Translations under genes and position numbers: made by a program | Shown: positions 8,411-15,712 of the stretch, one piece after another | Position numbering within the stretch: position 1 is the stretch's first letter | Layout of the letters: each line of letters starts with the position of its first letter | The notes under the pieces: model-generated | The model's input: only the letters and a program-made list of their open reading frames with translations | What the model was told of the DNA's origin: nothing | Databases searched by the model: none | NCBI GenBank assembly: GCA_943362175.1 | Contig: CALRIU020000023.1 | Location: 1-64,000 of the forward strand | Length of the DNA: 64,000 nt | Source of the DNA: UBA4416 sp943362175 | GTDB lineage: Bacteria > Bacteroidota > Bacteroidia > B-17B0 > Aurantibacillaceae | Direction: 5' to 3'

Positions 8411-9331
8411 ATGTTAAAATTGAGTTTTAATTCCTCAGATAATGTTTTGATCAAGAATTCTTTGCTTCCTTTCCGAGAAATGGCGGCATATGAAGCATTG
8501 TGGGCCCTAAGAGACACTAGTTTCAAAAGATTGTCCGAATTGTTTGCGAGTCACCCAAATAGCTTACCCTCAGCTTTTGTAGATGAGGAACAAATATTGA
8601 AATATTCTAACCTTTTAAAAGAACGAATATTTTCTAGTAGATCAAAAATCAGAACAAGCATTTTGATCAATAGTACTATGGATTATCCATTAAAATTGCG
8701 TGACGCAAAGGAGCCAATTGAAGTTCTCTATTTTAGTGGTAATTTGGATTTTTTAGACTCTCCTTCTGTAGCTGTTGTAGGATCAAGGAAGCCTTCACAA
8801 GATGGATTAATAAGGGCCCATAAAATTGTCAAACTTTTAGTTGAAGATGGTTTTACAATTGTGTCTGGTTTAGCTGAAGGGATAGATACGGAAGCTCACA
8901 AAACTGCTATAATGAGTGGAGGGCGAACAATTTCGGTAATAGGGACACCTCTAAATGAATATTATCCGAAGCAGAACAAAGAGCTTCAGGAGTTTATCGC
9001 AAAAGAACACTTGTTGATTAGTCAAGTTCCTTTCATAAGATATTCGGAGCAAACCTACATTGGCAACAAATTGTTCTTTCCGGAGCGTAACAAAACTATG
9101 TCAGCAATTACGGAGGCAACAATTATTGTTGAGGCTAGTGATACGTCTGGAACATTGATTCAGGCGAGAGCAGCATTGCATCAAAAGCGGAAGTTATTTA
9201 TTTTACAAAGTTGTTTTGAAAATGCCAAAATAACATGGCCTAAAAAGTTTGAGGACTTAGGAGCAATACGAGTAAGAACTTACGAGGATATTAAGCAACA
9301 TTTGGGACGCAATGAGATTTCAAAAAATTGA
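8411..9331 (+). CDS. DprA/Smf-like Rossmann protein
   Basis: 306 residues. The central Rossmann domain has the DprA signature: VAVVGSRKPSQDG, then VSGLAEGIDTEAHKTAI, GGRTISVIGTPL, and a late ASDTSGTLIQARAAL segment. Housekeeping DprA loads RecA on incoming single-stranded DNA during transformation. This copy has a variable N-terminal ~100 residues, no evident C-terminal winged helix, and lies at the end of an acquired island. Its last 20 bp overlap the phosphoribosyltransferase gene, which implies translational coupling. DprA belongs to the SLOG superfamily, whose members include nucleotide-sensing proteins in conflict systems, so a defence or signalling role is plausible alongside a competence role. 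Confidence 0.85.
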   Translation: MLKLSFNSSDNVLIKNSLLPFREMAAYEALWALRDTSFKRLSELFASHPNSLPSAFVDEEQILKYSNLLKERIFSSRSKIRTSILINSTMDYPLKLRDAKEPIEVLYFSGNLDFLDSPSVAVVGSRKPSQDGLIRAHKIVKLLVEDGFTIVSGLAEGIDTEAHKTAIMSGGRTISVIGTPLNEYYPKQNKELQEFIAKEHLLISQVPFIRYSEQTYIGNKLFFPERNKTMSAITEATIIVEASDTSGTLIQARAALHQKRKLFILQSCFENAKITWPKKFEDLGAIRVRTYEDIKQHLGRNEISKN

Positions 9332-9941
9332 TGAGCTCACTGTATGTGACCATTATCATCTAAATTTAGAGGCTGACAAATGCTGGTATATGTTCAATTA
9401 TACTGCTGGGGCCGGCTTTTCTTATAGTAAAACAAATAGTTTAATTAGTAATTTAAAGAAAGAAGTCAAACTAATTGGTACTCCTCAGTATCAGTATAAA
9501 TTAAATGCTATAACGGAGATTGCAAGTTATTTTTCGGAAATAGAGTGCAATAGTGTGACATTGGTGCCCATACCACCATCTAAAGCTAAAAGTGATCCAT
9601 TATACGATGATAGAATTGTAAGAATATTAAAGCTTGCATTTGGTGGTAATCCTCAGGCTGACATTAGAGAAATGGTGCTGCGAATTAATAGCGTTACACC
9701 TGCTCATTCATCAACTAACAGGCCAACCATAAATCAAATCGAAGAAAATCTAACAATTGACCAATCATTAACGGCCAACGTAAGAGGAACTATTTTTTTA
9801 GTTGATGATGTATTGACAACTGGAGCAAGTTTTGTAGCAGTAAAAAGGTTAATTAATAGAGCTTTGCCTAATATTCATGTTGTTGGATTATTTGTTTGTA
9901 GAAGGGCTATTGAAGTAGCTGCTCCATTTGGAATTGAATAA
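9312..9941 (+). CDS. ComF-like phosphoribosyltransferase
   Basis: 209 residues. The PRPP-binding loop is clear (IFLVDDVLTTGASF: hydrophobic strand, D-D, TTG), and the preceding RPTINQIEENL resembles the R.T..Q..L segment of ComF proteins. The zinc-binding N-terminus of typical ComF is absent; instead there are ~80 residues of other sequence. It overlaps the DprA-like gene by 20 bp in another frame. The substrate is unknown. Together with the DprA-like partner it forms a two-gene cargo unit beside the predicted element end. Confidence 0.8.
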   Translation: MRFQKIDELTVCDHYHLNLEADKCWYMFNYTAGAGFSYSKTNSLISNLKKEVKLIGTPQYQYKLNAITEIASYFSEIECNSVTLVPIPPSKAKSDPLYDDRIVRILKLAFGGNPQADIREMVLRINSVTPAHSSTNRPTINQIEENLTIDQSLTANVRGTIFLVDDVLTTGASFVAVKRLINRALPNIHVVGLFVCRRAIEVAAPFGIE

Positions 9942-9990
9942 GGTAGCTCTTGATCTAATTTAAGCCGCTTCAATAATTCGCTTTAAATTT

Positions 9991-10015
9991 TAAATATTTG
10001 ATTTTCAAATATTTA
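9991..10015. repeat. AT-rich hairpin after the phosphoribosyltransferase gene
   Basis: TAAATATTTGA and TCAAATATTTA form a perfect 11-bp stem with a 3-nt loop, 50 bp after the stop codon. It could end the transcript or serve as a transposase binding dyad. There is no GC core or long T-tract, so it is not a classical terminator. Confidence 0.45.
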
Positions 10016-10080
10016 TTAAGTCTGTAATATTTCGCATCAGCTTGCAACAAATAGTCAAATATTCTCACTGCCTTAGTGAA

Positions 10081-10152
10081 AGAATATCATTTGGTTTAGT
10101 CAATAAATCAGTAAATTAGTAGAAGAATTATCATTGGGTTGTATAATTAACA
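10081..10152. mobile_element. Predicted right end of a Tn7-like element
   Basis: The AT-rich island stops at ...TTAACA (10147-10152), and comM coding sequence begins at 10153. Tn7-like elements have ends 5'-TGT...ACA-3', and this end reads TGTTAATTATAC inward on the minus strand. Two similar sites lie inside: ATCATTTGGTT from 10086 and ATCATTGGGTT from 10130, matching at 12 of 15 positions over the wider block and 44 bp apart, as expected for repeated transposase-binding sites. A third, looser match shares TAGTCAA at 10052-10058. No transposase gene lies in the window; it would be near the other end. Confidence 0.45.
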
Positions 10153-10836
10153 GGAGGTATGAACGTGCAACCCGGAGAAATTTCGCTGGCCCATAACGGT
10201 GTGTTGTTCCTGGATGAGCTTCCGGAGTTTAAGCGCACGGTGCTCGAAGTGATGCGCCAGCCGCTGGAAGACCGGATCGTGAGTATTTCACGGGCGCGTT
10301 TCAGCGTCGAATATCCCGCCAGCTTTATGCTCATGGCCAGCATGAATCCTTGTCCCTGCGGCTACTACAACCATCCGGAGAAGGACTGCGTCTGCGGGCC
10401 CGGCATCGTACAGAAATATTTGAGTAAAATTTCAGGGCCGCTGCTCGACCGCATCGACCTGCATGTGGAAGTGACGCCTGTACCTTTCAGTGAACTCAAT
10501 AAACAACAACATGCGGAAAGCAGCCGCCAGATCAGGGAGCGTGTCATCGGGGCCAGAGAGCTGCAAACGCAACGTTACAGCGATACGGAAGGTGTGTATT
10601 GCAATGCTCAAATGCGTAGCAAGGATCTGAGGGATTACTGCACGCTGGATGAAGCGGGAAACAGCTTATTGAAAACAGCGATGGAGCGCTTAGGACTTTC
10701 GGCGAGGGCTTACGACCGGATCCTGAAAGTAGCGAGAACCATTGCCGACCTGGAGGCTTCGGAGCGGATCGAAACCGCTCATGTGTCCGAAGCCATCCAA
10801 TACCGCAGCCTCGACAGAGATGGCTGGGCGGGCTGA
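10153..10836 (+). pseudogene. comM: comM (YifB, Mg-chelatase-like ATPase), 5' half missing
   Basis: Only the C-terminal ~228 residues of a ~510-residue ComM/YifB helicase-like AAA protein remain. The homology starts at the conserved GG.M..QPGEISLAHNG block and contains Walker B (GVLFLDELPEF), the Cys-rich MNPCPCGYYNH..DCVC segment, the LDRIDLHVEV block and the C-terminal LSARAYDRILKVARTIADL region. The Lon-like domain and Walker A are absent, so ATPase activity is not possible. A stop codon (10144-10146) precedes in frame. ComM remodels branched DNA during natural transformation. AGGAGG at 10152-10157 mimics a ribosome site but consists mostly of comM glycine codons. The other half should lie on the far side of the island. 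Confidence 0.85.
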
Positions 10837-11193
10837 TTACTTCAGCTCACACTTGTACACATTCTCTCCCACGCTTTTGGTGGTAAGCTGCAGGGGAGGA
10901 GCGGAGTTGGTGATGGTTTCGCTGTAAGGCTCCTTGTAGCTCACGCAATTCTGTTTGGCCGTACGCTTGCTTACATCCATGATCGTTTTGTCGTAGGATT
11001 GCACTTCGCTGACCGGTGTCACAAACGAGGTGTCAACGATGGGAACGTTCCCGATAATGGGCACCGAAAATGTGAGGGCGGCTGTAGTAGTGGTCGTCCC
11101 TGTTTTGGTGAGCGTGCAGGAGCATACCCGGTCTTTTTTGCAGGAAATAAACGCGAGGGATGTGCTGAGGAGAATCGTAAAAAAAAGTTTCAT
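10837..11193 (-). CDS. Small lipoprotein
   Basis: 118 residues with a lipoprotein signal (MKLFFTILLSTSLAFISC; Cys18) followed by KKDRVCSC and a Thr-rich stretch. Convergent with comM; its stop begins directly after the comM stop, with no room for a terminator. Function unknown; secreted, membrane-anchored. Confidence 0.7.
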   Translation of the reverse strand: MKLFFTILLSTSLAFISCKKDRVCSCTLTKTGTTTTTAALTFSVPIIGNVPIVDTSFVTPVSEVQSYDKTIMDVSKRTAKQNCVSYKEPYSETITNSAPPLQLTTKSVGENVYKCELK

Positions 11194-11246
11194 GCGGGAG
11201 TTTTTGTGGTTTTAAAGATAGGCATTACAACGGATCATGAAATCAT

Positions 11247-11891
11247 TTATTGCGTTTCAAACACGATGTTCTTTCCCCGGGTTCCATTCCGGCGGTATTT
11301 CCGGCTCTGCGTTTCCGTGATCGGCTTAAAGGGCTCCACTTTGGCCGGAGTAGCGTCAATCAGCGGATGGACATCGTCTATTTTCATCAGGATCCTGATG
11401 CGGAAAGGAATGCGCGTTACAGGCAGTTGATGCGCATGAATGAATCGCTTAAGCATGTTGGATTGGTAAGGATCCGTGGCCAGGGCTATTTTGGTAAAAC
11501 CCAGCTTCTTTGCCATCAGGTAGGAGTAGTAAACATTCTCCGTACTATGTTCGGCCTTTTCTTCCGTATAGATACAGCTGTCGGGCATTCCCAGCGCATG
11601 GGCATACAGCGCCATTACTTTGGCTTCCACATAAGGTGTGTACACTGCGCCGCCCGAAAAGATCACGTGCCTGGCAATCCCTTGTTTGATGAGGTAGTTG
11701 GCCCAGATGACGCGGCCTTTCATTTTAAAATCCCAGTGTTTACCATTGAAGGGCACACCCGGTACGATGATGACATCATACGGTTTGGCAGCTTCGGCCT
11801 TTCTGTAGAGTTTGCCGGAAGAGCAACGGGACACCAGTAAGGCGCCCAGGATCATACACACAACGATGGAGCTGAGGGATTTTTCCGTCAT
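11247..11891 (-). CDS. YdcF/SanA-like DUF218 protein
   Basis: 214 residues with a lipoprotein-like leader (ILGALLVSRC). The DUF218 fold is indicated by YDVIIVPGVPFNG, VIFSGGAVYTPYVEAKVMALYA, the acidic EEKAEHSTENVYYS block and IALATDPYQSNMLKRF. The family has a Rossmann-like fold and is linked to envelope processes (SanA, ElyC, YdcF), but its biochemistry is poorly known. It is followed by the small lipoprotein on the same strand after 53 bp. Confidence 0.8.
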   Translation of the reverse strand: MTEKSLSSIVVCMILGALLVSRCSSGKLYRKAEAAKPYDVIIVPGVPFNGKHWDFKMKGRVIWANYLIKQGIARHVIFSGGAVYTPYVEAKVMALYAHALGMPDSCIYTEEKAEHSTENVYYSYLMAKKLGFTKIALATDPYQSNMLKRFIHAHQLPVTRIPFRIRILMKIDDVHPLIDATPAKVEPFKPITETQSRKYRRNGTRGKNIVFETQ

Positions 11892-11995
11892 AGATGCCCA
11901 AAGGTATTGAATTCAAAATTAAAATTACCGGACAATGCCGCCCGATTCCCTAAAACATTTTTAAAAATCCGGTGTTTACTTTGTAAATTTACCAC

Positions 11996-12877
11996 ATGCC
12001 CACGCAGTATGCCATAAAAGACCTCGAACGCTTGTCCGGGATCAAAGCCCACACCTTACGCATGTGGGAGCTGCGTTACGGGATACTGAAACCGGAGCGT
12101 TCCTGTACCAACATCCGCTGTTATACACCCGACGACCTCAAGCGCATCCTCAATATTTCCCTGCTCAACAACAATGGCTACAAGATCTCGAAGATCGCCA
12201 CCTTTATGGATGAAGAGCTGGTAAGGCATGCCCAGGCCATCCTGAATAAATTCTCCAAAGAATCGGACCAGATTGATAACCTCGTGTTGTGTATGATGGA
12301 AATGGATGAGCCGAAATTCGACAGCACGGTCTGTAGCTGCATCGCCAATTTCGGTTTCGAGAATACCATGGAGCGTGTCATCTTTCCCTTCATCCGCCAT
12401 GTGGGAAGCATGTGGCAACTGGGCATTGTGAACTGTGCGCAGGAGCATTTCATGGCGCAGCTCATCAAGCAAAAAATCATTGTGGCCATTGACCAGCTTC
12501 CGAAAGAAATTTCCGGGAAGGGGCAAACCTTTCTCTTGTATCTTCCCAACAAAGAGCTCCACGATATGGGCCTGTTGTATTGCAAATACCTGCTCAGGGC
12601 CCGCGGCCATAAATGCCTGTACCTGGGCCAGTCGGTTCCACTCTGCGACCTGAAGCAGTTAGCAGAGCATACCAATCCCGATGCCCTGGTCACCATCTTT
12701 ACCACACCGATGGAAGACTTTTCGCTGGAGCAATATATCTCTAAACTCGGGGCCGCCTTCGATAAGGCGCGGATCATGGTTTCCGGGCGTTTGTTCTATG
12801 AAAGCTCAGACGAAATCACGCTGCCAAAAAATGTTATTTTGTTCGAATCCCACGAAGAGTTTAAAAATTTGCTGTAG
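11996..12877 (+). CDS. MerR-family regulator with cobalamin-binding domain
   Basis: 293 residues. Residues 1-70 are a MerR winged helix (YAIKDLERLSGIKAHTLRMWELRYGILKPER, then RCYTPDDLKRI). The rest resembles the B12-binding module of CarH/LitR photoreceptor repressors: a helical part (MERVIFPFIRHVGSMWQLGIVNCAQEHF, given here as two motifs, GSMWQLG and AQEHF) and a Rossmann part with ELHDMG, which fits the E-x-H-x-x-G motif whose His coordinates cobalt. Such proteins bind adenosylcobalamin, repress in the dark and release DNA in light. No carotenoid gene is adjacent; the next gene is a DUF4296 lipoprotein with its own -7 box. The target is unknown. Confidence 0.8.
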   Translation: MPTQYAIKDLERLSGIKAHTLRMWELRYGILKPERSCTNIRCYTPDDLKRILNISLLNNNGYKISKIATFMDEELVRHAQAILNKFSKESDQIDNLVLCMMEMDEPKFDSTVCSCIANFGFENTMERVIFPFIRHVGSMWQLGIVNCAQEHFMAQLIKQKIIVAIDQLPKEISGKGQTFLLYLPNKELHDMGLLYCKYLLRARGHKCLYLGQSVPLCDLKQLAEHTNPDALVTIFTTPMEDFSLEQYISKLGAAFDKARIMVSGRLFYESSDEITLPKNVILFESHEEFKNLL

Positions 12878-12882
12878 TTTCA

Positions 12883-12890
12883 TACTTTTG
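12883..12890 (+). promoter_or_regulatory. -7 box giving a near-leaderless start
   Basis: TACTTTTG matches TAnnTTTG and ends 6 bp before the ATG at 12897. If transcription starts about 7 nt after the box, the message begins at or next to the start codon. Confidence 0.45.
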
Positions 12891-12896
12891 TAAGGT

Positions 12897-13385
12897 ATGT
12901 ATATCAAAGGATTCATCATCGGTTTATGTCTTGTTGTATGCGCTTCCTGTACCCCAAAGGATGAGGAAAATGTACCTGCACCGGATTATATTCTGAAAGA
13001 GGATGTCTTCATTGATGTGCTCACCGATTGCTACCTGGGTGAAGGAGCGGCCGGCATCAACGTCAAAAATGTGACTGGTATCAGGTTCGACTCGGCTTAC
13101 CTTTTCAATCCCTTTGAAGATCGCCGGATCAGTAAGCAGCAATTTGATACCACTATTGTGTGGTATTCCCAGCATCCTAAGAAATTGAAAGAAGTCTATA
13201 ACAAGCTGCTGGAGAACCTGAGCCGTATCCTGGCTGTGGGAAGCCTCGGCAGCATGGCTCCGGTAGCGGATAAATACATCGGGCAGGATTTGCGCTTTTA
13301 TTTTACGGAAACCAAAATAGATTCTATTGAGAATGTTACAAAAAAAGCAGGCTACTCTTCTAAAATTCCTTACATGGTCAGGTAA
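12897..13385 (+). CDS. DUF4296 lipoprotein
   Basis: 162 residues with a lipoprotein signal (GLCLVVCASC). After it come ILKEDVFIDVLTDCYLGEGA and a later FDTTIVWYSQHPKKLKEVYNKLL, the pattern of the DUF4296 family, widespread in Bacteroidota and of unknown function. Its stop overlaps the amidohydrolase start (TAATG), so the two are translated from one message. Confidence 0.8.
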   Translation: MYIKGFIIGLCLVVCASCTPKDEENVPAPDYILKEDVFIDVLTDCYLGEGAAGINVKNVTGIRFDSAYLFNPFEDRRISKQQFDTTIVWYSQHPKKLKEVYNKLLENLSRILAVGSLGSMAPVADKYIGQDLRFYFTETKIDSIENVTKKAGYSSKIPYMVR

Positions 13386-14602
13386 TGCAGGAGCTGTTAC
13401 ACCATATTAAATCGATGGCAGCAGAAATTTCTGCAGAAATTATTTCCATCAGAAGACACCTTCACAGGCATCCCGAATTGTCGTTTGAGGAATACAACAC
13501 CTCCGCGTTTGTGTGTTCCATATTGGATCAGTATCACATTTCCTATACCAAAGGCATTGTCAAAACGGGGATTATTGCTTTGATCGAAGGGAAAAACCCG
13601 TCGTCAAAAACCATCCTGCTGCGTGCCGATCTCGATGCGCTGCCAATCGAAGAAAAGAACGAGGTAAGTTATAAATCTCAGAACCCGGGCGTGATGCATG
13701 CCTGCGGGCATGACGTGCATACCGCTTCTGTGTTGGGCACGGCTATTATTCTTCACCGCCTGAAGGATCAGTTTGAAGGCACCGTTAAGCTCATGTTCCA
13801 GCCCGGAGAGGAAGTGTTGCCGGGAGGCTCTTCGCTGATGATACAGGAAGGTGTTTTACAGGATCCAGCCGTTGATCTGGCTCTGGCGCAGCATGTATTT
13901 CCCAGCATGGAAGCCGGAAAGGTCGGTTTCCGCAAAGGCATGTACATGGCCAGCACCGATGAGCTGCACATTACCATCCACGCGAAGGGCGGTCATGCGG
14001 CGATGGCCGGCGATTACAACAATCCTTTGGTGATTGCCGCCCATATCATCACCGAACTCGAGAAACAGTTTCCCTTTGAGATCGACGCGGAAGGTGTGTC
14101 GCGGAATACAGGCAATCAAATCCCCACAGTGGTGGCTTTCGGGAAGATCGAAGGCAAAGGCGCTACCAATGTGATTCCAGGGCAGGTATACATGGCAGGC
14201 ACCTTGCGGACCATGGATGAGCAGTGGCGCCGGAGTGTGAAGGAACGCATCAGGGAGATTATTCAGAGCATTTGCGAAACCTACAGGGGAACAGCGGAAA
14301 TCAACATCATCGATGGCTATCCCTTCCTGGTGAACGACGAGCGCGTGACAGACCTCTGCCGCCAATGTGCGGTTGACTACCTGGGCGCCGAAAACGTGGA
14401 AGACCTGCCACTGCGCATGACGGCGGAAGACTTCGCTTACGTCAGCCAGCAGGTGCCGAGCTGTTTCTACCGCCTGGGCACAGGCAATCAGGCCAAAGGA
14501 ATTTCCGCCGGTGTGCATACTCCTACATTTGACATCGACGAACAAGCCCTTGAAATTTCGACGGGATTGATGGCCTGGATGGCGATACGAAATTTATCTT
14601 AG
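13385..14602 (+). CDS. M20-family amidohydrolase
   Basis: 405 residues, close to the family length. Metal-site motifs are present: LLRADLDALP, then MHACGHDVHTAS (Cys and His ligands), QPGEEVLPGG (catalytic Glu region), and a late MTAEDFAYV with a following HTPTFD. This is the IAA-amino acid hydrolase/hippurate hydrolase/N-acyl-L-amino acid amidohydrolase group, which removes acyl groups from amino acids in the cytosol. A central dimerisation domain is present (HITIHAKGGHAAM). The start is fixed by the 1-bp overlap with the upstream DUF4296 gene. The natural substrate is not predictable. Confidence 0.9.
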   Translation: MQELLHHIKSMAAEISAEIISIRRHLHRHPELSFEEYNTSAFVCSILDQYHISYTKGIVKTGIIALIEGKNPSSKTILLRADLDALPIEEKNEVSYKSQNPGVMHACGHDVHTASVLGTAIILHRLKDQFEGTVKLMFQPGEEVLPGGSSLMIQEGVLQDPAVDLALAQHVFPSMEAGKVGFRKGMYMASTDELHITIHAKGGHAAMAGDYNNPLVIAAHIITELEKQFPFEIDAEGVSRNTGNQIPTVVAFGKIEGKGATNVIPGQVYMAGTLRTMDEQWRRSVKERIREIIQSICETYRGTAEINIIDGYPFLVNDERVTDLCRQCAVDYLGAENVEDLPLRMTAEDFAYVSQQVPSCFYRLGTGNQAKGISAGVHTPTFDIDEQALEISTGLMAWMAIRNLS

Positions 14603-14612
14603 TCCGTCTTCG

Positions 14613-14648
14613 CCACACCCGAAAGGTTTTAAAACCTTTCGGGTGTGG
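14613..14648. repeat. Perfect 36-bp palindrome (terminator or dispersed repeat)
   Basis: CCACACCCGAAAGGTTTT is followed directly by its exact reverse complement, giving an 18+18 palindrome 10 bp after the amidohydrolase stop. As RNA it makes a very stable hairpin. There is no T-run after it, so it may be an intergenic repeat that also ends or protects the message. Confidence 0.75.
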
Positions 14649-14689
14649 CATTAAATTGTATTCTTTAAGTCAGCAATCATTCGGACATC

Positions 14690-15712
14690 ATGCTTCTGCA
14701 ATTCAATAAAGACGGAATTTACTGCGCGCAGGCAGGCATCTACATCGATCCCTGGAAGCCTGTAGACAGGGCCATCATTACACATGCCCATTCCGACCAT
14801 GCCCGCCGGGGAAGTAAATCGTACCTGGCCCATCACGATTCCCGTCGCATTTTGAATTACCGGTTGGGCCAGGACATCCAACTGGAAACACTTGGGTATA
14901 ACGACCCGGTAAGCATGAACGGTGTAAGCATCAGCCTGCACCCGGCAGGGCACATCACCGGATCGGCACAGGTGCGCCTCGAATATAAGGGCGAGATCTG
15001 GGTAGTCTCCGGCGACTATAAAGTGATGCCCGATGGGATTACCACACCCTTTGAACCGGTGCCCTGTCATCACTTTGTAACGGAATCAACCTTCGGTTTG
15101 CCGATTTATAATTTCCCGGATGCGGTAACATTGAATGCCGATTTGAAGCACTGGTGTTTCAAAAATCTGAATGCCGGGAAGTCCTGTGTGCTTATCGGCT
15201 ATTCCCTTGGCAAAGCCCAGCGCATCCTGAATGGTCTCCACGATATAGCGGCGCCCGTCATATTACACGGGGCTATCTATAATACCAACGCAGCCTTAGG
15301 GTTGAGCAATGATCCTTATATCCGTTATTCTGCCGGGATTAAAAAAACAGTTCAGGAACCGGTGATTGTCGTGGCGCCTCCATCTGTGATCGGTTCGCCC
15401 TGGCTCCGGCAGTTCGAGCCTTATGAGCTGGGTGTGTGCAGCGGCTGGATGCAATTGCGGGGAGCGCGGAGGAGAAGAAATGCTGATAGGGGTTTTGTGA
15501 TGAGCGATCATGCCGACTGGAAAGGATTGAATGAGGCGGTACTGGCTACAGGAGCCGATCATATTTATGTGACGCATGGGTATAAATCCATTTATGCCAA
15601 ATGGCTCAATGAGCAATTCGGATTGGATGCCGTTACTGTAGACACCTTGTATGAAGGAGAAGCGTTGGAGCAGCCCGATACAGAAATTACAAAAGAGGAC
15701 GAAGCGGCATGA
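14690..15712 (+). CDS. Ligase-associated DNA exonuclease (SNM1/beta-CASP-like)
   Basis: 340 residues. A metallo-beta-lactamase-fold nuclease with THAHSDHARRG (metal ligands in HAHSDH, residues 32-37), HPAGHITGSAQ, VSGDYK and a late MSDHADWKG. It is the exonuclease of the four-gene ligase-associated DNA repair cluster. The start is the ATG at 14690. It overlaps the ligase gene by 4 bp. It likely trims DNA ends before sealing. Confidence 0.9.
   Translation: MLLQFNKDGIYCAQAGIYIDPWKPVDRAIITHAHSDHARRGSKSYLAHHDSRRILNYRLGQDIQLETLGYNDPVSMNGVSISLHPAGHITGSAQVRLEYKGEIWVVSGDYKVMPDGITTPFEPVPCHHFVTESTFGLPIYNFPDAVTLNADLKHWCFKNLNAGKSCVLIGYSLGKAQRILNGLHDIAAPVILHGAIYNTNAALGLSNDPYIRYSAGIKKTVQEPVIVVAPPSVIGSPWLRQFEPYELGVCSGWMQLRGARRRRNADRGFVMSDHADWKGLNEAVLATGADHIYVTHGYKSIYAKWLNEQFGLDAVTVDTLYEGEALEQPDTEITKEDEAA

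Noticed and set aside
1..10152. An integrase or transposase for the island
   Set aside because: None of the genes in the window has such a domain; it would have to lie to the left.
10152..10167. AGGAGG before ATG (10159) or GTG (10165), as if the comM remnant were a whole gene
   Set aside because: The bases are mainly the conserved Gly-Gly codons of comM; ATG is too close to it; the protein would lack Walker A, and this phylum rarely uses such sites.
11999..12777. ORFs opposite the MerR gene
   Set aside because: The plus strand encodes a clear MerR/B12 protein; the minus frames show no domain.
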